Part shown: piece after piece, positions 58,313-64,000 of the stretch | Numbering within the stretch: the stretch's first letter is position 1 | Layout: the number at the start of each line of letters is the position of its first letter | Position numbers and translations under genes: made by a program | DNA from: Neorhizobium sp. UBA3556 | GTDB taxonomy: Bacteria > Pseudomonadota > Alphaproteobacteria > Rhizobiales > Rhizobiaceae | Reading direction: 5' to 3' | Length of the DNA stretch: 64,000 nt | Assembly (NCBI GenBank): GCA_002376235.1 | Contig: DFNX01000016.1 | Span: 868,001 to 932,000, forward strand | The notes under the pieces: generated by a model | Database searches by the model: none | Seen by the model: only the letters and a program-made list of their open reading frames with translations | What the model was told of the DNA's origin: nothing

Positions 58313-58963
58313 ATGCGAAGACTTCACGCAGCTCTGGCTTTTGCCGCACTGATTTTAATGTTTTGTCCCCTGCCGGCCGCGGCCGAAGATTGGCTGGACT
58401 GGCAATGGCATGGCGTGACCGGCCCCTGTGACGAAAAATGCGCTGTGATGATTTTCGGCGGAAAGTTCGTCGAAACGCCGATGGAGGATATTTTCCTTCA
58501 CGGTGACCTATCCCCTTTCGGCTGGGACTATGGCGACAGCGGCTTTATCGGCTTTTCCGCCTCCCGCGAGGTCGCAAGCTTCTGGAGGGAACGTTTTGCG
58601 ATCGAAACCGAACTGGGTATCGGCAAGCGTTTTGGCAGCATGCACGAGGCCGAAGCCTGGGCGGCCCTCTTCCTCCGTTACCGCGATTTCCCCTGGAACG
58701 ATCATCTCTACACGACGGTCGCCGTTTCCACCGGCCTCAATTATGCCAGCGGCATCTCGGACGAGGAAAGGGCCCGCGCGGGCAATGATCGCGGTGACCG
58801 GGTACTGCACTATCTCGCACCGGAAATCACCTTTGCCTTGCCTGAGAACAAGTCGCGGGAATTCGTTATCCGGTTTCACCACCGGTCCGGCGCTTATGGC
58901 CTGATCAGTGATGCGGACGGCGGCATTCAATATCTGACTGTGGGGCTTCGCTTGCGTTTTTAG
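58313..58963 (+). CDS. Outer-membrane acyloxyacyl hydrolase-like (PagL-type) protein
   Basis: A 216-residue predicted outer-membrane barrel. Signal peptide about 1-25 (AALAFAALILMFCPLPAAAED). The end reads FVIRFHHRSGAYGLI...YLTVGLRLRF; His-x-Ser matches the PagL catalytic His/Ser pair and the terminal Phe is a barrel signal. The third PagL catalytic residue (Glu) is not evident in this stretch, so lipid A 3-O-deacylation is possible but unproven. ATG 58313 follows GGGAGG at nine bases. Confidence 0.65.
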   Translation: MRRLHAALAFAALILMFCPLPAAAEDWLDWQWHGVTGPCDEKCAVMIFGGKFVETPMEDIFLHGDLSPFGWDYGDSGFIGFSASREVASFWRERFAIETELGIGKRFGSMHEAEAWAALFLRYRDFPWNDHLYTTVAVSTGLNYASGISDEERARAGNDRGDRVLHYLAPEITFALPENKSREFVIRFHHRSGAYGLISDADGGIQYLTVGLRLRF

Positions 58964-59086
58964 CTGTAGAGATGCCGGTCACAGACAAGCAGCAGTCTTA
59001 TTGTTCAAGAAGTCAAAGCTTGGCCTTATTCCGGGGCCAAGAGCACCGGCTATTGCATAATTTGTTACAAGAATCGGGAATCGATA

Positions 59087-60091
59087 ATGCGCTTTGCTCC
59101 ATTGGCCACCTTCCTTGCTGCCCTGAGCGTTTCGACAGGCGCAATGGCTGAGGATGTGGCGCAAAGACCGAAGCAGCTCCTGATGATCTCCTTCGACGGC
59201 GCAGGCTCGAACGCGCTTTGGCAGCGCAGCCGCGCCTTCGCCCGCAACAACAATGCGCATTTCACCTATTTCCTCTCCTGCACACTAGTCATTCCGCGCG
59301 CAGACAAGGCCCGGTATCAGGGACCGGAGAAGAAGGCGGGTCGCTCAAATATCGGCTTCGCACAGGATGCCCCCGAAGCGAAGGAACGCCTCGGCCATAT
59401 CTGGCAGGCGCATCAGGAAGGCCACGACATATCGAGCCATACCTGCGGTCATTTCGACGGCAAGGACTGGTCGCAAACCGAGTGGCGTCAGGAAATGACG
59501 AGCTTTCACGACGTGATGACCGACGCCTGGAAGGCGATCGGCGCCTCGGCCGACGAGCCTCAGGGCTGGCGCGATTTCATCGACAACGACATTCGCGGTT
59601 TTCGCGCGCCCTATTTCTCCACCAGCGCCGGCATGACGGATGCGGAAAAGAAGGCCGGCTTCCTTTATGATGCCAGCCTCGTCACCAACGGACCGCTGAT
59701 GCCGGATACGAAAGATGGCCTCATTCGCTTCGGCCTTCCGCTTATTCCTGAAGGTCCTCAGCAGCGGCCGATCATCGCCATGGACTACAATCTCTTCATC
59801 CGCCATTCCGGCGGCATCGACAATCCCAGCCGCTCGGCCGAATTCGAGGAGCGCGCCTATTCCGCCTTCCGCGCCGCCTTCGACAAACAGTATGACGGTG
59901 ATCGCATCCCCATGCAGATCGGTCTGCATTTCGTCGAAATGAATGCCGGCGCCTATTGGCGGGCGATGGAGCGGCTTGCCTCGGAAGTCTGCGGCAAGGC
60001 CGATGTCGCCTGTGTCAGTTATACCCAAGCCATCCGCATGCTCGACGAACGCCGCTCTTCGGCCGCAAACAATAGCAGTTCCGCCGGATAA
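59087..60091 (+). CDS. Exported polysaccharide deacetylase-family protein
   Basis: A 334-residue NodB-homology protein. Signal peptide about 1-22 (ATFLAALSVSTGAMAED). LLMISFDGAGS carries the catalytic Asp (one Asp where NodB has TFDD), SSHTCGHFDG the HxxxH metal site, and GFRAPYFST motif 3. It probably acts on a cell-surface glycan in the periplasm. Its substrate is unknown. The 123-base gap before it shows no strong promoter. Confidence 0.82.
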   Translation: MRFAPLATFLAALSVSTGAMAEDVAQRPKQLLMISFDGAGSNALWQRSRAFARNNNAHFTYFLSCTLVIPRADKARYQGPEKKAGRSNIGFAQDAPEAKERLGHIWQAHQEGHDISSHTCGHFDGKDWSQTEWRQEMTSFHDVMTDAWKAIGASADEPQGWRDFIDNDIRGFRAPYFSTSAGMTDAEKKAGFLYDASLVTNGPLMPDTKDGLIRFGLPLIPEGPQQRPIIAMDYNLFIRHSGGIDNPSRSAEFEERAYSAFRAAFDKQYDGDRIPMQIGLHFVEMNAGAYWRAMERLASEVCGKADVACVSYTQAIRMLDERRSSAANNSSSAG

Positions 60092-60194
60092 CCCTCACAC
60101 GCAGTCCGTCGCTCACGGGATGTTTATCTCTTTGAATTAGAACCGTACGCTTATGCAGATTCCGGCCTTTTCCAGCTCACGACATGAAAGCTCC

Positions 60195-60578
60195 ATGACA
60201 GGATTGATGACAAGACTGACGACGGCACGCCTTTTTAAACTTCCTCCCTGGCTGGCGCTTGCCACCATCATCTTCGTGACGGTCTCGCCGATCCGCCTGC
60301 GGCCACACGACTTTGCCTCGGTGGATATCGATCGCGCCGTCGCTTTTGCCGTCATGGCGATGCTGTTCGTACTCGCCTATCCGCGGCAATGGCTGCTTTG
60401 CGCCATCCTGCTGATCGTCGGAGCAGGCAGTATTGAACTGCTGCAGTTCCTCTCGCCCACCCGCCACGCCCATCTCGACGATGCCGCGGTAAAGGCTGCA
60501 GGAGCAATTGTGGGCTGCCTTGTCGGATTGGCTGCCAACCGCATGATCGCTCGATTCCGCCAGCCGGTCGCGGTGTAA
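60195..60578 (+). CDS. VanZ-like small membrane protein
   Basis: About 127 residues with four hydrophobic helices (LALATIIFVTVSP, AVAFAVMAMLFVLAY, LLCAILLIVGAGSIELLQFL, AAGAIVGCLVGLAAN). SIELLQFLSPTRHAHLDDAAVKAAG matches the VanZ-like signature E-x3-Q...R-x4-D (given in part). Function unknown. Start uncertain: ATG 60195 is given; ATGs at 60153 and 60207 are in frame. Confidence 0.7.
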   Translation: MTGLMTRLTTARLFKLPPWLALATIIFVTVSPIRLRPHDFASVDIDRAVAFAVMAMLFVLAYPRQWLLCAILLIVGAGSIELLQFLSPTRHAHLDDAAVKAAGAIVGCLVGLAANRMIARFRQPVAV

Positions 60579-60900
60579 GCGAATACGCATAAGACATTTC
60601 AACCACTTCCGTCTTTTTCATCCCCACCTCGTCCCCGTTTCCAAAACCCGCGCCATAATCGGCCCGTCATCGGATGGGAAACCGGGTTCGCGAACCGGCC
60701 TTCTCAGCGGGTTCGAAGAGCTTGGTTCCGGTGATGATCGTAGACGAGGCGAATGGAGGGCCCGACAAAACCTCCTTCATGCATCGGAAGCGGTCGGGGC
60801 AGGCAAAACCTGACCACCCAATACACTCGAATATCCGCCTGCCCTATTCCCTCCGGATAGATCAAACGGCCATCACCCTCATGCGGCCGAAAAGATCTCC

Positions 60901-60939
60901 CAAACGCAAAACCGCGCCGGATCGACAAATCCGGCGCGG
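60901..60939 (-). terminator. Terminator after bacA
   Basis: On the minus strand CCGCGCCGGAT-(6)-ATCCGGCGCGG is followed by TTTTGCGTTTG, 31 bases past the bacA stop. The rest of the gap 60579-60900 shows no gene or motif I can support. Confidence 0.85.
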
Positions 60940-60969
60940 CCAAAACTGCATGCGATTTTCCGCTTCAGA

Positions 60970-62244
60970 TCAAGTCGGCTTGTTCGCCGCCATCTCACCA
61001 CCTTCAGCCTCGCGGATCAGATAATTCTGGTCGATCTCCGGCAGCGGGCCACCATCGATCGCCGCCTCGAAGGCCTTCAGGCGCTTGTGGATGGAAAGCA
61101 GCTCGATGATCGTGGTCCAGGAATTGACCAGATACTGGAACGAATTCGACACCTGGCCGAAGGCCGTCGCGATCTGCTGGTAGATACCGTAGGTGATCTT
61201 GCCTGCGACAATGGTCGGAACCAACATGAACAGAAGGAACAGCGCGTCCGCCTGAATGTAGAAATAGCGGGCAACGTTGAAATACAGATAATGCCAGTAC
61301 ATGCGGAAATAGTTCGTCCGCACATTGGCATAAAGCTCCTTCACCGTCGGCGGCTGCGCGCGATCGGCGTGGTCCTCGCCATAAACAAGCTCCTTGCGGT
61401 AAGCTGCTTCGACACGCTGGTTACGGAAATTCAAGCCGGGCAGTTTGATGCCGACGGTCGCCAGAAGCACGGTACCGAAAACAGCCCAGAAGATAGCCAG
61501 CCAGAACAGCGCATGCGGGATGGCGCCGATGATCGGTAGCTCCGTCACATAGCCGGAAAGGCCGAACAGGATCGGCAGGAACACGACCAGCGTCATCACC
61601 GAATTGATCAGGCTGATGCCCAGCCCTTCAAGCGTGGAGGAGAAACGCATCGTATCTTCCTGCACACGCTGCGAGGCGCCTTCGATATGGCGAAGCTGCT
61701 CCCACTTGGACATGTAGAAGTCGTTCATCGCGGTGCGCCAGCGGAAAATGTAGTGGCTGGTGAAGAAGTCCGTCAGGATGGAGACGGTCATGCTGACGAA
61801 GGCAACCTGGGCGAAGATCATCATCAGGCTGTAAAAATCCCAGGCAGTCCCCCCCTTACCCGAAAGCGCATTCATCAGCGTATCACCGAAAGGCCTGCGC
61901 CAGTTGTTGATGACAACCGAGACCTGCACGCCGAAATAGGTGACTGCGATGATCAGCAGCGAACCCCAGACGGACCAGCCGATCCACGGATTGTGCTTGG
62001 CGATGAACGACCACGCAGCACCGAAGATGAGAAGGCATATCGCAAAATAGGCATAGAAGTAGAGGTTCGACGGCATGATGAAATAGGTCAGGTCATGGGG
62101 CTCGGAAGCCCCTTCCGGCAGGCCGAAGCCTGCTCGATCGCCTATTCCTGCAAAGATGAAATACCAGGCCAGAATGGCGACGAAGGACCAGGCTGCCGCT
62201 GAAATGAAGAAATATTTCGGGCGGGGAAAAAAGGAATGGAACAC
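60970..62244 (-). CDS. bacA: SbmA/BacA-type peptide transporter
   Basis: A 424-residue inner-membrane proton-driven importer of peptides, without an ATPase domain. It begins FHSFFPRPKYFFISAAAW; family landmarks are IFRWRTAMNDFYMSKW, LRHIEGASQRVQEDTMRFSS, RNQRVEAAYRKELVYGEDHADRAQPP and QYLVNSWTTIIELLSIHKRL. BacA protects S. meliloti from plant defensin-like peptides and is needed for chronic infection; it also affects very-long-chain lipid A. Ends at a strong terminator; monocistronic. Confidence 0.93.
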   Translation of the reverse strand: MFHSFFPRPKYFFISAAAWSFVAILAWYFIFAGIGDRAGFGLPEGASEPHDLTYFIMPSNLYFYAYFAICLLIFGAAWSFIAKHNPWIGWSVWGSLLIIAVTYFGVQVSVVINNWRRPFGDTLMNALSGKGGTAWDFYSLMMIFAQVAFVSMTVSILTDFFTSHYIFRWRTAMNDFYMSKWEQLRHIEGASQRVQEDTMRFSSTLEGLGISLINSVMTLVVFLPILFGLSGYVTELPIIGAIPHALFWLAIFWAVFGTVLLATVGIKLPGLNFRNQRVEAAYRKELVYGEDHADRAQPPTVKELYANVRTNYFRMYWHYLYFNVARYFYIQADALFLLFMLVPTIVAGKITYGIYQQIATAFGQVSNSFQYLVNSWTTIIELLSIHKRLKAFEAAIDGGPLPEIDQNYLIREAEGGEMAANKPT

Positions 62245-62367
62245 GGAGCGGGTGCTTTCCTGAGTTCGATGCTGCGGGGTGAGGTGTTAGGGCGCGAAAT
62301 TATGGCAATCGCGTGGATGCGGCAATGGCCGCATCACTTTGTTACGCATTTGTAACGACGTTGATCT

Positions 62368-63546
62368 TCAGCGAATACGTCTGGCCACGATCGCCGCGAG
62401 CACTATGCAGACGACGAGCACGGCCGTTGCGATCAGCGTCGGCAGCGCAAAGCTGCCGCTTTTCTCCGCCGCCCAACCGGCCACGAGCGGGCCGATGATC
62501 TGGCCGGTGCCGAAAGCTGCCGTTAGTGAGGCAAGCGCCCTGCGCGGACTTTCCGGCGCCAGCTTGCCACCGAGCTGCAGCCCGTAGGCGGTGACCACCA
62601 TGAAGGTCGCGCCGAGCAGAAGGCCGCCCAGAAGAGCACCGGCCGTCGGCGGCAGAAGCACTGAACACAGAACGCCTAAGGCGAGCACTGTCATCGCCAC
62701 CATATAGGATCTGGCAAGTCCGATGCGGATCGCCAGCGGATGCCAGGCGAGCAACGAAACGGCAGCCGCACAGCCGGTGACGAACCACGCGAGGAATTCG
62801 ATGGTTGGTCCTGCATCTCCCTGCCGGGCGATCGTCACGAGAAATGTTGCGGTAATCACATAACCGAAACCGAACAGTCCGTAGGATGTGGTCAACAGCA
62901 CGAGCGGCAGCTTCCATTCGAGCTTCGGCTCCACCTTTCGTTCCGTCATACCATGCGGCCTTGGCAGCATAAAATGCACCAGAAGCACAGCCGCAAGCGT
63001 TATCGCCGCACCCGCCAGCCAGTTGATGCGCCAGCCATGCGCCGCATCACCCGCGGATGTATTGACGATCAGCGCCAGCGCCGACGACAGCGCTATCCCC
63101 ACGCCCACTCCGCCAAAATGCAGGAAATTGACGACATGCCCTTGGCTGCCGCAATTTCGCGCATAGGGTAGAACGATGGAGGATGTCAGGATCATCGCCA
63201 ATGCACTGGCAAGCCCTGCAAGGAATCGGATCGCAACGAATGCCGGCACCGATGTGGTGAGTGCCATGGCCGCCAGAAGCACCGCGGTGGCCAAGAGCGA
63301 GGAAAGCGCAATCACCCTTTCGCGGCCGGCGGCCCAGCCCTGGCCCGCAAGGATAGCCCCCGCCAGATATCCGGCAAAATTGCCGGCTGCGATATAACCT
63401 GCACCGGCAGACGAGATTGGAATGCCGGCAATCATGCCCGGCAATACCGGTGTATAGAAGAAACGGCCAAAGCCCATGGCGGCTGCCATGGCTATCGCCC
63501 CGGAAAGGCCAACGAGGGGAAGATTTACGCGAGAGGTCATGTCCAT
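62368..63546 (-). CDS. YbfB/YjiJ-family MFS transporter
   Basis: A 392-residue major facilitator with 12 helices. GFGRFFYTPVLPGM near residue 25, AGNFAGYLAGAI, RFLAGLASALAMILTSSIV and FGTGQIIGPLVAGW fit the YbfB/YjiJ group. Substrate unknown. It lies 123 bases upstream of bacA on the same strand with no terminator evident between, so weak read-through is possible. Confidence 0.87.
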   Translation of the reverse strand: MDMTSRVNLPLVGLSGAIAMAAAMGFGRFFYTPVLPGMIAGIPISSAGAGYIAAGNFAGYLAGAILAGQGWAAGRERVIALSSLLATAVLLAAMALTTSVPAFVAIRFLAGLASALAMILTSSIVLPYARNCGSQGHVVNFLHFGGVGVGIALSSALALIVNTSAGDAAHGWRINWLAGAAITLAAVLLVHFMLPRPHGMTERKVEPKLEWKLPLVLLTTSYGLFGFGYVITATFLVTIARQGDAGPTIEFLAWFVTGCAAAVSLLAWHPLAIRIGLARSYMVAMTVLALGVLCSVLLPPTAGALLGGLLLGATFMVVTAYGLQLGGKLAPESPRRALASLTAAFGTGQIIGPLVAGWAAEKSGSFALPTLIATAVLVVCIVLAAIVARRIR

Positions 63547-63741
63547 GCTTTGCTTATGTCAGGGCGACATCCGCCGCACAAATCAGCAAAATTCATCGCA
63601 ACGGGAATAATTTGAATGTTTCCATCTGGAAAGCGGGTGCAGTAACGAATTGGTGCGCTGCAGGGCGTCATTTGTCTTGTTGTTGACACGAATGCCCGTC
63701 ATGGTCTGCCTTGTGCCAAATCAACAGACGGGAGGCGCAAA

Positions 63742-63966
63742 ATGGATCGTGACCTGACCGTATCGGAAGTGCTGATGGACCCGCTGATCGCGCAACTGCG
63801 CAAGGCGGACCTGATCGGCAATGCCGCATTCGCTCAACTGATGGAAAGCGCTGCCCGCGTTCATGCGCGCAAGGCGATCGATCATCTCGGAGAAGAACGC
63901 GCCGACGCATTTTATTGCGCCATCGATGCCGCCAATCGTGCCGCAGCGGAGACCTGCGTCCGTTGA
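63742..63966 (+). CDS. Small hypothetical protein (74 aa)
   Basis: Starts MDRDLTVSEVLMDPLIAQLRKADL, all-helical and soluble, with ADAFYCAIDAANRAAAETCVR at the end. GGGAGG lies six bases before the ATG, a strong ribosome-binding site. It looks like a small conserved rhizobial protein, but I cannot name a family. It diverges from the MFS gene. Confidence 0.65.
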   Translation: MDRDLTVSEVLMDPLIAQLRKADLIGNAAFAQLMESAARVHARKAIDHLGEERADAFYCAIDAANRAAAETCVR

Positions 63967-64000
63967 CGCCTTCCCGGTCGCAGCTTGCACCGCGACCGAA

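Noticed and set aside
60579..60900. Possible tRNA or small gene in the gap before bacA's terminator
   Set aside because: A GGTTCGA-like string occurs, but no acceptor stem, anticodon arm or ORF with a ribosome-binding site can be assembled.

Overview
The window looks like an ordinary stretch of chromosome from a member of the Rhizobiaceae (Rhizobium/Agrobacterium/Neorhizobium-like alphaproteobacterium). The genus cannot be fixed from the sequence alone. The pointers are a fused trpE(G) gene behind a short WWW-containing trp leader peptide, a choXWV choline transporter, a NolR-like regulator, a BacA-type peptide transporter, a DUF47-pit phosphate operon with a Pho box, two TGA-N9-TCA iron boxes at a heme-type receptor, and rhizobial-style intergenic palindromes. 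I see no rRNA, tRNA, CRISPR array, insertion sequence, prophage or integration scar. Coding density is high, with many ATGA/GTGA overlaps and strong hairpin terminators.

Layout. 1-3.9 kb: 5' part of leuA with a leucine-rich leader ORF, a BenE-type symporter and a secreted GH16 glycanase with calcium-binding repeats. 3.9-8.5 kb: SAM methyltransferase with an HxlR regulator, then a membrane CHASE-PAS-GGDEF-EAL protein. 8.5-13.8 kb: clpP, a DUF2076 protein, a CDF-queF operon, a MarR-GNAT operon and a second GNAT. 13.8-19.3 kb: trpL-trpE(G), an extensin-like protein and fhs. 19.4-25.6 kb: heme-type TonB receptor, a UPF0114 membrane protein, a PleD-like diguanylate cyclase, a LuxR solo and a PAS protein. 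25.6-34.5 kb: two poorly characterised proteins, pseudoazurin, tdk, DUF47-pit, a Nudix protein, an AAA ATPase, a proline-racemase-family enzyme, a YCII protein and an L,D-transpeptidase. 34.7-40.7 kb: choXWV, a HugZ-like protein, nolR and a branched-chain amino acid binding protein. 40.7-50.8 kb: a DCC/DUF4166 pair, an Lrp regulator with a threonine dehydratase-like enzyme, adenine deaminase, an alpha/beta hydrolase, an ArsR-AHSA1 pair and a carboxynorspermidine polyamine pair. 50.8-64 kb: alpha-glucosidase, a PfkB kinase, a small phosphatase, a GT4 glycosyltransferase, der with its TPR neighbour, envelope proteins, bacA, an MFS transporter and a small conserved-looking ORF.

How the genes work together. 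The window is a series of small metabolic and regulatory units, not one accessory island. Its richest content is regulatory DNA: two amino-acid leader ORFs (trp, leu), paired iron boxes, a Pho box, an FNR-type box in front of pseudoazurin, a NolR-type site, a MarR palindrome on a -10 element, and paired ArsR operators over a promoter that predicts a leaderless mRNA. I did not find a clearly new biological system. The best leads are the leucine leader/hairpin in front of leuA, the ArsR-AHSA1 promoter, the first receiver domain lacking its aspartate, the Ser/Thr proline-racemase-family active site, and the dispersed palindromes.
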